NCBI GenBank assembly: GCA_030248195.1
Contig: JASAND010006583.1
Span: 15,001-79,000, forward strand
Length of the DNA: 64,000 bases
Direction: 5' to 3'
Origin: Trissonchulus latispiculum
Taxonomy: Eukaryota; Nematoda; Enoplea; Enoplida; Ironidae
The notes beneath the pieces are model-generated. The model did no database searches and had not been told where the DNA came from. It saw only the letters and a program-made list of their open reading frames with translations. Made by a program: the position numbers and the translations under genes. Shown here piece after piece: positions 25,611 through 37,179 of the stretch (positions within the stretch are counted from its first letter, which is position 1; each line of letters starts with the position of its first letter).

Positions 25611-26985
25611 AAAATGCCGTACTGCTGATTGATATAATCCTCCTGCAGAAAACATTAATGCGAATCCCAAACCTCTTCACGAAGAGAAATGTTCATATAA
25701 AAGCATTTGCGGGTTGCCGTCCTCGAAGAAGCAACAACCTTACACTTTTTCACTGCGATTCCATTATGAAGCAAAACAAGTTTACAGAAAATAGTTTCCG
25801 TGCAAATTTTTTGTCTGTTTAATGGAGCAGTCAACGGGGGGAGTGTTACTATTTGGGTAAATTTTTGGATCTCTGGAGTTTATTGACTTTCTCCGAACCC
25901 GTTGATTTTCACATGTTGTCGATAGATTCTTTGTTGTGAGCTAAAAATGGCGTTTCTTTGTCTGACAAGTACTAGAGATGAGGACGGGCCGGACGTTTTC
26001 CGGGCTCGGCTCGGGAAAAATGACTTCGGTTCGACTCGGGAGGACTGTGAAAGTGGGTCGGCTCGGCTCGGATCGAATTGTGGATTTTTTATGTAATTTG
26101 AGCTAAAAGCCTTGAAAATGTCTATCTATCTTTTGTGTACTAGTGAGTATTAACAAAATCCTATCATTACCGACACAGTCCGAGCTGCAGAGTCTACAAT
26201 TATAAAGTTTAATGATATTGATTTTTGGTAAAAGTATGATTCAAGGAAAATAAAACACTATTTCAGTGTGCACCCATTCCTTCTTTTTTTCTTAAATATT
26301 ATTTTTATCTTGTGCTATACAATATAAAAAGAAACGAATCGAAACGGGATGAAAGTAGCAAAAAATCATGAGAAAACTTCTGTTAGCAGTATTGAAAAAG
26401 AGGCACAGTCTGAAAATTGTAGAATACTTGAGAACTCAGGAGCGTAATTTAGATTTTTTTTACAAAATTTCATGTATTTCAAAAAAATCAAATTTTCTAA
26501 ATTGCTCTCTGCTTATGCTAACTATAATCATAATCAATCTTTATTATATATCAAGAACAATTTTAAACGCTCATATTCATAGTACGGGATTTGGATTCTC
26601 GAATATACAAAAGCTGTTTTACAACCTTTTCTGCAATCTGATAAATCACTACTTCATCCCAACATCACATTAAGACTATACAGATTTTAGTTGTAATATT
26701 TTTGATAAAATGATGTATATGTAGTCAAATTTGTATATGTAGTCAAAAATGCTTCTTTCAAATTACATCAGTTGACTCCAAGCACAGCCTAACATTTAGA
26801 TTAATTGGCATGGAAAGCATGAACAAAACTAAAGAAAATCGGAACAAACTTAATGAGAAAATCGGAACAAATTAAAAACATAAAGCAGAAATTGATTTGT
26901 TGGCTATTTTGTTGGAACAAATTCGGGGGTATTACAATGAAATTAAAACTTAGGCTCGGTTCGGTTCGGGCTCCGGTTCGTTACC
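25611..26985. other. Non-coding stretch with GGCTCGG-type repeats
   Basis: About 25985-26090 and 26950-26985 carry GGCTCGG/TTCGG(G) direct repeats flanking about 0.9 kb of AT-rich sequence, perhaps subterminal repeats of another element. No exon seen. Confidence 0.35.
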
Positions 26986-27745
26986 GACGGAAGAGGGATT
27001 AAGGTTGTTGAGCTGAAGGCACCAGCTGGGGATCTCTGCTCTAGCCTCAGTGCAAAGGAAGCTGCCCTCCTAGTCGGCCAGGATTGGATTGTAAATCAAC
27101 AGGACAACAATAATCCGTCATTAGAACTGAGGGTTTGTACAGACTCCAGGTCGCTAACCCAGAAGCTCAAGTCTGGACCCCTACAATTGATGTCTACCCT
27201 GGAAAGGGATCACCAGTCACGTCGGAGTTTGGTTAAATGAGGCTGCTGATGTTGCAGTCAAAAATGCTCTTTCCCTGGACCAGAGACGGTCTGACACCGA
27301 TATGCTGACTCCAAAATCCGCCATAAACGCTACATCAAGGAGAAATGTCATCAGATGTGGGGTCGATACGACAACTAAGGTGTCTACCCTGAACATCTAC
27401 CAGTGGCAAAATCCGAGGAAGCTTGTCTCACTCGGAAGGAGCGCGTAAATCGGCGCAGCTGCGTTGCAAGGGTCATTGTTCTGTCCTTGTAAAGCAGCAA
27501 TTACGAATATGAATTGTCCAATTCCCGGTCTGTCCTTTCTCCGGGACTCAAGAGGAGGATCTTGACCACGTCCTCCTCCATTGCCCCGCCCATAGCGCTG
27601 CCGGTGCCGTCTAGGCTGGATATTTCATCGAAGGTCCACCTCGAGTTTCGGCCTTCCTCCGGGATGTGGGGCGGCTGTGAGCTGCTCAAACCACATTGAA
27701 TATCCTTCACGATGGTCCAGGAATAGGAAGAAGAAGAAGAAGAAG
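26986..27745 (+). mobile_element. 5'-truncated LINE fragment: RNase H and terminal zinc-finger region
   Basis: The translated fragment shows VVELKAPAGDLCSSLSAKEA, then RVCTDSRSLTQKLKSGP, which match the E/A…AL and TDSxS(L/A) motifs of LINE RNase H. After a frameshift it reads WLNEAADVAVKNA (the G-NE-AD motif). Further on, in another frame, QEEDLDHVLLHCPAH matches the C-terminal cysteine/histidine motif found after RNase H in I/R1/Jockey-like LINEs. It ends in a GAA/AAG-rich tail (27725-27747). Several frameshifts and stops are present, so it is dead. Truncation at the 5' end and a simple 3' tail are typical of target-primed insertion. Confidence 0.75.
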
Positions 27746-29000
27746 ATAATTGCTAGCGGTTGGGTCACCCTTGAAAAGACCTGGCAACTGTGCCTGATAG
27801 GGGTTTAGGGCAACATAAATTCGAACAGACCTTTGATAAGCCAGTTTTAGCAACAATGCGCACGCCTGAAAAACAAGAACGTATCATACTTTCTTAGCCA
27901 ACAGAATGTATCTTACTTACAATTGCACATAAGAATTTGTTAAGTTTTCACTGTTCAGTTGTTCATTCATATTCACTGAAGGAAACTGATTACTATGGCC
28001 AACTTTCAAGTATTCAATACAGTAGGAGATGCAGTCATAAAGTTTTCTGAAAGAATTGAAGCCACAGAATGTGCAAACTCAACACTTATCTGTAGTCACT
28101 TTGAGTGCTTCAATTTTAAACCAGTAATTGTACTAACATTTTTCTAGTCATTTCCTTCAACGTTTCGAGGCTAGAGACAAATAATTGACCCTCCGGGAAT
28201 AAGTAGGTTGCAGCTTGTGCATTACCAGTTTATTTTCCAATGCAAATTGAGCAATACAACCGTAGAAGTTTTTAGATGCTGTCTGAGTTAGAATACTGTT
28301 AAAATATGTTGTAATTTATAGATGATGGCTTCGTACATTTGCCACACGACTGAGCGGAAAACGAGATGCGACACTTTTCTCGAAAACATGTCATATTTTA
28401 TATCTGATTAAAGTTTTCTTTGCATTTTTCATTTTTGCATTCGAATTCGAAAAATAGCATTTTTCGTTTTTGTTGTTGTTATTACTTTTGCTGTTGAAGC
28501 ATCGTGAAATTATGTGTGAGCTGTTAATGTCCCCATTGATTCATTTATGCCAACTACAGCATGCGCAATAACGTGAATATTGTAGATATTAGGTGAATGT
28601 AGAAGTCCTAGTTTTTTATAACATTCTTGCAACGTAAATTGGCCGACACAATTTCAAGAAGCGTTCAAGACGTTCACGACACAGCAAAAGAAATCCTTTG
28701 GCTAGGAAAAGTACATCTACTTTCGATACGCCGTTGCTAACTATTAATGCTGTCAAAGGTTTCAGACAGCTCGCATTAAGTCACGTCTTTACGTGGTCGC
28801 TGAAGGTAGGACTGGGAACAAATCACTGTAGGCTAGGCGAGACAGCAGTTAAAATCGGTTGCAGCAAACGGCATATTGAGTGTGTTGTTGAGAAGAAGTG
28901 ACGAGATTGCGTGAATGAATATGAACTTGGCTTCTGGGTCTCATTTTCGATGTCGGTGTGAACGACTGAAAGTGGGAATTGAAAAATGTGAAGAAAAGTG
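27746..29000. other. Intergenic stretch without recognised genes
   Basis: AT-rich DNA between the LINE fragment and the tRNA-like sequence upstream of gene 2. It may hold the promoter of gene 2, but no specific element is recognised. Confidence 0.3.
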
Positions 29001-29005
29001 TTCAG

Positions 29006-29060
29006 GGCGAGGATCGAACCACCGAGTTTTGGATGTAGAGTCGGACTGAGCTACATCACC
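29006..29060 (-). repeat. tRNA-like sequence (pseudogene or SINE head)
   Basis: On the minus strand the order is GGTGATGTAGCTCAGTCCGA (A-box-like D arm), a short middle, then GGTTCGATCCTCGCC (a good B box). The anticodon arm is short and the acceptor stem does not pair well. It is therefore more likely a tRNA pseudogene or SINE promoter than a working tRNA. Confidence 0.5.
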
Positions 29061-29308
29061 TGATAGCAAGACTAGCTGATTAGGTTGAATTCAACTTTTC
29101 GATGATGTTGTTACTGCCGGACTACTCAGTCAAGAAGCTTATATGAGTGCGCTAACTATTTGTCTTTCGGTGTTAACATAAGTATGTAGCTTCTATTTAG
29201 GATTTGGAGGTTTGAATGCAATTAGGCATAAGCAGGATAGGTGCAAATAACTCTTGGTAAGTAAATGTAATATCAATTTAGGTCAGGTACCTCATAGAAC
29301 TGGTTAAG

Positions 29309-32300
29309 ATGGCTCGTCCCTCAACGAGGTGTTCAGTTCATGGCTTGAATTTGGTTTATGGGACAACCAGAAGAGCCAGTATATTCTATTGGTCCACAAT
29401 TACAATAGCGGCTGCTATTATTCTAATTCTTCGATTGCAGAGTGATATAAGCGAATACCTAAATCGGAAGCCTTATTTGATGGAACAGGTAATGTCTTTT
29501 AATATGTACAGCAAAATGTTGGGATCAATTTACAAAAGGAGCTCTAGCTGTAACAATGGAAATAGTTTTTGTCACAGGTCACTTCTGATCATTTTAACGA
29601 ATTCAAAGCCAGTTTGCCATGGGTTTTTAGCCTTACCCGAGTATAAAATTTTTCAAACCTTCTGTGATACAAGACTTTCTTTGTTTTCTTTCTTTTCTAC
29701 TACAACTTTTTATATACGCAACAGTAGCTAACTAAGACTACAATGTAATAAAGCGGGATATGAAATCTTAACAACTTGTAACGTTTTTCTTATTTCATAG
29801 TGTTATAGAGTTCTTCACTTAAAGTGCAGACACAGCAATATCTGCGCTTGTAGAAAGTTAACGATAGTAGCAATCAGTCCGGGCATTCCACTTCAAAGGA
29901 GGACGGCTAGTTCTTCTGGAACGTCTAAGCTGATGCTGTTCTTGCTGTGGAACTTAATCTTGGTGCGGGGCCCAGACATTAGGAGCATGAAAAGGAGCAT
30001 GACGTCTTTCGATTTCCGGGAAAGAGCAGTTACCGAATTCCTCCCCATCGTCGACTTCCTTCCAGTATTTTGATGCTGCCCGCATTTGATCAATGTGTCG
30101 GAAGCAGTGTTCCACTGATGAAAGTTGAATTAGACACACAATTTTTCCCTGCTTCTTGATAACTTTACCAAGAACCCATTTTGTACCACTACCGTAGCAG
30201 CAAACCCACACCGCATCGGAAATTCCGAAAGATTGGGGCTGCTGATAACGATCCTTTTCGTAAGCGGCAGCGGCGGCTTCTCTTTCCTTCGGATGAAGAA
30301 AAAGATCAGCAGCTGCGCAATTCACGTCCTAAGAACTGCTTAGCCGGGGTCACTCCGGTAATGGAGTGTGGAGTGGACCGAGGTCAAAAGGAACTGGGTC
30401 ACTGCTTTAGGAAGAGTAGCCACCGGAGCATCGGCAGCTAAGATAGCTCTTTTAAGTTTGAACAAACCGCTTTGCCAACCCGTTTGACGGAGGATGGCAG
30501 GGTGGTGAAAATATGTGGTGGATTCCATTCTGAGAGCAAAACTTTTGGAATTCATTGGATGAAAATTATCGGTTAGCAATGTCTTCGGAATGCCACGCCG
30601 AGCCAACAATGATCTGAGCACGTGAGTCGTGTTAAGGAACGTTGTCGACTTCATTTCAATGACTTCTGGCCACTTGGAATAATTGTCGACCGCCAGAAGT
30701 CACACTTTTCCATAAAATGGACAAGCAAAATCCACATGAACGCTTTGCCACGGCTGTGATGGTATTATTCAACTCGACGAAGTGAAAGCTGTAACTTTAC
30801 TACAGTTGGCACAGTTGCGTGACAGCTCTTTCACTTCTTTGTCCAAAGATGTCCACCAAATATGACGGCGAGCCAAGATCATCCTTACGATGCCAGGATG
30901 ACTAGCATGTAGTTGTCCCAGGAAATAGTTGCGAAGCGAAACAGGTACTACAATACGATGGCCCCAAAAGATGTAATAGTCATGAAACAATAACTACGAT
31001 CTTCGACGCCAAAACGGATGGCCGGCTCGGTAAATCTTAGCTGTCCAGCCATGATGTACGGCTTTCAGAACTTGGCTAAGAATTCTGTTTTGCGCTGTTT
31101 CAAATGCAATCTTTTCCAAAGTACAAGGAATCTGTTCGCCTATAGTCGTTAGTAACTATAGTACTTCCACGCAGGCTTCGTCTTCGGACGCTTTACTAGG
31201 AATCGGAAGACGGGAGAAAGCATCCGCGTTGCCATGAAAATCAGTCGGACGAAAGTCAATTGTGTATTGATGAGCTTTCAGCTTCAGTAACCATCTCTGT
31301 AATCGGCCCATTGCCAGAGGGCTTGCAGCCTTGGCATCAATGATATGAACCAACGGTTTATGGTCAGTGATGAGTTGAAATGGACGGCCATAGACGTACT
31401 CATCGAAACGGTCAATCCAGAGACTATCGCGAGACTTCTTTCCCAATTTGTGAATATCCACATTCAGCTTCGTTCAAGGTGCGCGATGCGTAGGCAATCG
31501 GTCGTTCAGAGCCGTCAGGCAAGCTGTGAAACACCACGGTTCCCACACCCACCGGTGAAGCATCGCAGATAAGGATTAGTGGTAAGGTTTCATCAGATGG
31601 CATGAGAACTGCTGAACTGTGAAGGATGTGTTTCAATTCATCGAATGCAGTGTCACATCGAAAAGTCGAAGTCCACATGACGTTTTTCTCCACAAGTAGT
31701 TAAAAGGAGAAACCAGAGCTGAAAAGTTAGGAACTAAGCTTGAATAATGGTTGGCTACACCAAGGAATGATTGAAGCTCAGATACATTCTTTGGTGCAGG
31801 AATTTTTGCTAAGGAATCGATCTTCTTAGGTGAAGGATAGATACCATCGGCATCCAAAACATGGCCTAGATAATCAACAGAAGGTTACAAAACACGCACT
31901 TGGGTAAACTAAGCTTGATTCCGTGTTTGCGGCAAGCTTCAAGCACACGTCAAAGATTGGCCAGATGCTCAGTTTCGTCGATGCCGGTGACACAGATATC
32001 ATCCAAGAAGATACTGACGCCAGGAAGACCGTGGAAGATCCATCGTTGATTGGAACGCAGGAGGCGCTGAAGAAAGACCGAACTGCAGTCGCTTGCATTT
32101 GTATAGAGCTTTGTGAGTGTTGATACACGCAAGCATTTGGCTGTCTTCATTTAGATCTAGCTGCAAATCAGCTTGGGCCATATCCAATTTGGTGAAACTT
32201 TTCCCACCTTTCAGCTTCTGCATCAACTCGAAAAACTTCGGCAAAGGATACTGGTCTACACAGAGGTGAGTTTTACTGCACGGTGAACGAATTTTACCTG

Positions 32301-34992
32301 TAGGTTTGACTACTGTTACCACGGGAGCAGCCACTTCAGAAGAACAAACTGGCTCAATTACATCCTTATTGCATAAATCTTCCAAGTCTTCTTCGACTTT
32401 GCTTCGCAGAGCATAGGGTATAGGGCGAGCTTTGTTAAATCTGGGACTAACACCAGGTTTTAGGACAAGCTTCACTGGGGGAACTCCAACAATGTGCCCT
32501 AACCCGGGAGAAAGAAATCCGGAAATTCTTCCACTAAGCCTTTAGCGGAATCTGACATCCCAGTTAAAGGCAATTCGGTAACATTGGAAATGTTTACCTT
32601 TAACAGGGAAAGTAAATCCCGGCCCAAAAAGCCGGACCCTCAACCCGTTCAACAACAAATCCCACCGATTCCTTTGGAATCCCACCCTCGTCGCCATTTT
32701 TATATACGCAACTAATATATTTTATATACCTAACTAAGACTATAATAAATGTAATAAAGCGGCATATCAAATCTTAACAACTGGTAAGTTCTTATTTCAT
32801 AGTATTATAGAATTCTTCACTAGTTCCGCACAGCACTACTGCTCAGAGTTCATCAGTGCTAATCTCATAAATTTGCATTATACCTGAAAATAAATTTTTT
32901 ACATTTTTACAGTAGATTCATTTCGGATTGAATGGACTATTAAAGAATACAAATGTGACCATTTTTAGATTATAAGCGCAGATTCTTTGGTGTTTCCACA
33001 AGTTGCTATCTGCAACGCAAATCCATACAGACGTCAAGCAATTGGCAAGATACCAGAACTCGCTGCCGTGGTAAGCAGAGCACATTTGAAATCTGCTTGC
33101 CATTTTCTACATTTTAGAATCAAACAAAACCTAATTTTTTCTTTTGCAAATCATGCTGCTGAGGTTCAACGAAGCAAAAAGTTTTTGAACTTTGAACTTT
33201 TAAAATTTTGAACTTTTAAATTTATGTTATGTTAGTATGTTATGTTAGTTGTTTAAACCGTGTTGTGCAATCACGATTCTAATAATGATAATGATAATAA
33301 TCTTTCGAATGATGACATTTTTAAAGGCCTACCAAAAGTATGTAACTTTTACGTTAGAAAACTAATATACTACGTAACTTGCAAGAATGTTTTCAAAACA
33401 ATACAATATATTCCACGTATTGATTCATAGTGTTCCTAATGGTTATGTTTAGGTGATGGCATATGAGTCTGTGTCCTCCAAGGATGCCAGTAAAGCTGTA
33501 TTAGGACGTCAAAGAAGAGAACTTGACGCTGACCCGATTTCACCTCCAGATCCTAAGAATTACGAGGACTACACACCCGGTAATATTTGATTTTAAATAT
33601 TAATGGTTGTCTTAACGCCGGAGTCTTGCGATTTTTTGATTAATTTTGAATGAATGATGACAAGATTTGCAATAAAAGGACCCTAAAAGTGGTATGGTTT
33701 TGCATCTGAGCTCTAGGAAAAATGTACTTACAATGTAATGTACATAAAGATTATGACTTTCAATGCTGCTCGGAGCCAGTGCCTTGATTTACGCAGCATC
33801 AACGTCAAGACCGTGGAGCTCAGTTTGAATGAATTTGATCTCATATTATTTTGATGTTTATAAACTCTATGTGATAAGTTTGTTCCACATCAAAGAATCA
33901 AATAGGATTAGATTGGCCTGTATGTCAACAGGTATTTAAGTAGTATGCAGTGACACCAATAGTTAGTACAGTTAGGCCTGGACCTGGTCAAATAACTAGT
34001 AAAATAAGGCTAATCATCACATTCAGTGAGTCAGTGGCCAGAGCTGGAAGTGGGTCAAAATTTTTGACCCTCACCCGACCCGCGACCCACGGAACTTGCT
34101 CCTACTCACTTGACCCATTCCCGGGAACCATGGGAAGTTATTTGACGCACATGACCCACGTTTGCCCGCTTTAACATTGTACACCTGGGCCCAATGCTAT
34201 CGACGTCTAAACCCGGGTTAAGTCACAAACACGGGTTAACTTGATTATTTTCAACACATGGAGTTAACCCGGGTTTGTGACTTTACCCTGGTTTGGGCGT
34301 TGATAACATCGACCCCTTAACTTCTAACTGTCGTATGTTTACAGAAATCATACCACTGCAAGATGGCAAACACTGTCGTTTCTTAAAGCATTGGCATCGC
34401 TTTGTGGAAATAATTTTGGCCAGACTTTATAGAAAACCAAAAACAGACAATGCTTGAATTCGACGAATCAGAAAGATTTTAATGCTAAAATCTAAGTTTT
34501 CGGGCCTCGACTGCCCACTTTTGACTCACCATTGACCCCGTGGGTACCCATGACCCACTTCCAGCTCTGCGTGCAACCAAGCGGTCACTTCAGATTTATA
34601 TCCGAAACATGGCGATGCAAAAAAGTTAGTCTATTTAAGGTACTTCGTTTCGGTGACATCAGAATTAAGCACTCATTACTGATTCATTTAGTAAGCCGTT
34701 TATAAATCAAAATGCAGTTTCATATTTTTTTCTCATGCATTGGATTAAACCAGGTTTGGTTTCAGAAAACTGTTAGCAATTTACATAGCAAGTGCAATAA
34801 TTTGGAATTTTATAGAGAACAAAATGTTTCTGTCGTAAGCTAATTATACCATTGAAATCGTCTAGCTGGAGACCATTTTGTAGTTTATATTTGATCATTT
34901 TTCGTTGAACAGAAATTGGGTCATTCCATCCAGAAGCGGATTTGACATACCTGTTGCAAAAACTGACGATTGGATCAATAATACTAATCCAG
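29309..34992 (+). CDS. DEG/ENaC sodium channel, N-terminal four exons (gene 2)
   Basis: Exons 29309-29488, 32969-33070, 33453-33579 and 34913-34992 join in one frame with GT-AG borders. Exon 1 begins at ATG 29309 and encodes SVHGLNLVYG, the cytoplasmic His-Gly gating motif of degenerin/ENaC channels, followed by TM1 (about residues 26-42, WSTITIAAAIILIL) and ISEYL. Exon 2 encodes SLVFPQVAICNANPYR, the conserved FPxVTxCN motif just outside TM1. Exon 3 is a polar linker with a dibasic stretch (GRQRRELDADP). Exon 4 gives EIGSFHPEADLTYLL. Later exons are not found: the next intron holds the 17.7-kb Polinton nest. Introns 1 and 3 also contain transposons (a gypsy element and a hAT-like MITE). It is paralogous to gene 1, so this is a local DEG/ENaC cluster. 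Confidence 0.75.
29710..29880 (-). repeat. 3' LTR of gypsy element (approximate)
   Basis: This stretch shares an interspersed match with 32697-32850 in direct orientation, including CTAACTAAGACTA, AATGTAATAAAGCGG, CAAATCTTAACAACT-like and TTCTTATTTCATAGT blocks. It lies downstream of the integrase end of the minus-strand element, so it is the 3' LTR. Exact borders are uncertain. Confidence 0.55.
29954..32696 (-). mobile_element. Ty3/gypsy retrotransposon, gag/protease missing, pol decayed
   Basis: Read on the minus strand: a primer-binding-site-like TGGCGACGAGGGTGGGA starts at 32696, immediately inside the LTR. Reverse transcriptase follows (32475-31950) with ARPIPYALR, FTKLDMAQADLQL, LQFGLSSAPPAFQ and a changed catalytic box, FLDD. 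RNase H (31693-31160) shows ICDASPVGVGTVV, ITDHKPL and DFHGNADAFSRLP. The integrase zinc domain (30990-30769) has HASHPGIVRM…CANC, and a damaged integrase core (30654-30340) has GIPKTLLTDN and HHPAI. The C-terminal GPY/F-like part (30325-29954) reads VWVCCYGSGTKWVLGKVIK…HIDQM. Gag and protease are deleted between PBS and RT. Frameshifts split pol, so it is inactive. It lies antisense in intron 1 of DEG/ENaC gene 2. Confidence 0.9.
32697..32850 (-). repeat. 5' LTR of gypsy element (approximate)
   Basis: Direct-repeat partner of 29710-29880; on the minus strand it ends in …TATATAAAAA immediately before the PBS at 32696. The two LTRs differ by substitutions and small indels, so the insertion is not recent. 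Confidence 0.55.
34039..34569. mobile_element. hAT-like MITE with GACCC subterminal repeats and an inner palindrome
   Basis: Terminal inverted repeat CAGAGCTGGAAGTGGGTCA (left) is mirrored exactly at 34551-34569. TGACCC-type units lie just inside both ends, as in the 17555 and 54785 elements. No matching 8-bp duplication is seen (TCAGTGGC versus CGTGCAAC). A palindrome about 140 bp long (about 34185-34318; arms contain AACCCGGGTTAA and GTCACAAAC) is nested inside. Confidence 0.65.
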
Positions 34993-35371
34993 GTCGTTTG
35001 ACAAAGCATCAACTATTAGTAGATACTATTTCGTATCCGTTGCTATCAGGTCACTACACAGTTACGCATCTAGAATATTCAACAAGCACAATTACACTTT
35101 AGCAGAGTAGATATATTATGTCGTGTGTAGTACAGGTATAGCATTCAGTACAGTGCGGCATTGTACTAGTACAGTATGGCATGCTCTACTGTACTAGTAC
35201 AATGTAGCATCAGGGGTTAAAAGAGCACTAATATAAAACCTTTTAGTCTAATGCTGCAAAATTAATGGGGTTACTGGTTGGCATTGTTAGTTGACCCTTC
35301 AAATTATTGATACAACTCTTGCTTGGTTGCAGAGGAAGATAATTTCAACATTATTGCATACCAAAAATTAA

Positions 35372-36170
35372 AGTCATTACTATCTCGGCATTGTGCCATC
35401 GTCTGATATTACTTGCAAACTGGTTATATTTTAAAATTTTTAAAGTCTTCTAAAATTTTAATGCTTTTATTTCATATATTTTAAGTATTAACTTGGAAGT
35501 AAGTATAAAAGTAATAAGTAATAGTAATAATAAATATTAGCTAAAACTAGGGTTGCTTGCACTGTCAAATTTTAGCATCCATTGCTCACAAAATCCTCAA
35601 AAAAATGTCAGCCGAATTCTGTATTGTGTAATTAATCCAAACTCACTTGCCTGCCTAAGTGCCTACCTACTTTAAGAGATCTATGCTTTATTAATCTGAA
35701 TTCTTAACTAAGAACATGGGAGCATGTTCTGATCTTTTTTTGACAAACAGTTTATATGTTTGTCAAAAAATTATATTTGCATTATATCAAGCATAATTAT
35801 ATTTGCTTTGTGTTTATATATACATATATAAATATGAGTAAGTTTTTCTTTCGTTATCGTCAAGCCGTCTAGAAGTGTCTTCATTCAAAACTCAGAATTA
35901 GAAATTTGATTTTTTGCAAGTGAGTTTGCATTAATTACACAGTATAGAATTCGGCTGACATTTATAGGATCTGTAAGAAATAGATGTCTAAATTTGTGCA
36001 AAAAAACCCTAGTTTTAGTTGATATTTATTATACTTTTATACATACGTCCAAGTTAATACTTGAAATATATGAAAATAAAAATAAAGCATTAATATTTTA
36101 GAAGACTTTAAAAATTTATATTACTAGTTTGAAAGTAATATCAGAAGATGGCAGTAGTAAAGGACGGATA
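35372..36170. mobile_element. Large fold-back MITE nested in the left end of element A
   Basis: Arms of about 250 bp are inverted copies. The left arm has CGTCTGATATTACTTGCAAACT, AAGTCTTCTAAAATTTTAATG and AAAACTAGGGTT; the right arm has the inverse AACCCTAGTTTTAG…AGAAGACTTTAAAAATTTATA. It separates two parts of A's left terminal repeat that are contiguous at A's right end, so it inserted after A. No coding content. Confidence 0.7.
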
Positions 36171-36179
36171 AATCATGTA

Positions 36180-36335
36180 GCATTAGAGGAGGGGGGAGGG
36201 GGGGAGAAGGCGCTGAGGCGCGGGGGCGCTGAGGGATTGGGTGGTGGAGGAGGTGCTGAGGCGCGGAGGCGCTGTGGCGCTAGGGGGAGGAGGAGGTAAA
36301 GTGCTGCTGCGGCGCCAGGGGGTGCAGGCGTCGCT
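36180..36335. repeat. G-rich GCGCTGAGGCG(C)/GGAGG repeats in A terminal repeat
   Basis: Purine-rich simple repeats with GGCGCTGAGG units. The B termini have a comparable GGCGAAAGC GGCGAAGC array (41851-41975 and 52060-52235). These GC islands contrast with the AT-rich surroundings. Confidence 0.6.
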
Positions 36336-36339
36336 GTAG

Positions 36340-36950
36340 CCGACCGGGCCCATGGTCGACCAAAGCTTAAAATTGAAAATTGTCCAAATTTCTCGTGAAA
36401 ACTTTATATAGGGGGTTTTCAACTTCGTAGATTTCGAAAACGATATTAATTTTCTTATTCTAGCTAAGCTACATCCTGTAATTGTCCCTCTACCGGAACC
36501 TTAGCTGACCCGGGCTTAAAATAGAAAATTGTCCATTTTCTCTGGGAAAACTTTACATGGAGGATTTTTATGGTCGTAGCTTTCGAAAATGATATTAGTA
36601 TTTCTATCCTACGTAAGCTCCATGCTCTAAATGACCCTTGCCCGGAACTACAGTCGAGTGGTCGACCCAAAGTTAAAATAAAAAATGTCCATTTTCTTTG
36701 GAAAAACCTTATATAAGGGGGTTTTCTGGGTCGTAGAATTCAAAAATGCTATTAGTATTTCTATCCTACGTAAGCCCCGTGCTGTATGTGGCGCTGGTAC
36801 GAAACCTTAGCTGACCCAAGCTTAAAATTGAAACTTGTTGAAATTCCTCGGAAAAACATTATGTAGGAAGTTTTCAGGGTCGTAGAATTCAAAAATGAGC
36901 TTAGTTTCTCTCTATTTTAAAAGCTCCATGTTGCGTATACATTTCGAGCT
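36340..36950 (+). repeat. Four tandem subterminal units (about 155 bp) of element A
   Basis: Each unit contains a form of CTGACCCAAGCTTAAAATTG, then a TTTATATAGGGGGTTTTC segment, then ATTTCTATCCTACGTAAGC. Related units occur near both ends of B (42000-42300 and 51724-52020) and in A's right end. Confidence 0.75.
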
Positions 36951-37179
36951 CCTAGCACACCTTGACCTGCTCTACGCCCCCTGCATGCTCTGAGATAGTC
37001 GTAACCTGGCTTTTACCTGCTTTTAAATTGTTCCAGCTAGTGGCCTTTCGGTTTCCGCTGATTTTCATCGTTGGTTTCATTCACTGTCGTCGTTGATGTT
37101 GTTGTTGTTGTTTGTTGTCATTTGTTGGTTGGTTCAATTGTTTGAATCAGAGTTTGACTTAAACTGCATCCTGCCTGCT

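Noticed and set aside
28698..28901. 67-residue plus frame upstream of gene 2
   Set aside because: No ATG-context, splice or domain support; composition matches surrounding non-coding DNA.
34905..35102. 65-residue plus frame NRNWVIPSRSGF…
   Set aside because: It is the wrong frame of the DEG/ENaC exon 34913-34992; the phase carried from 33579 selects EIGSFHPEADL instead, which fits the family.
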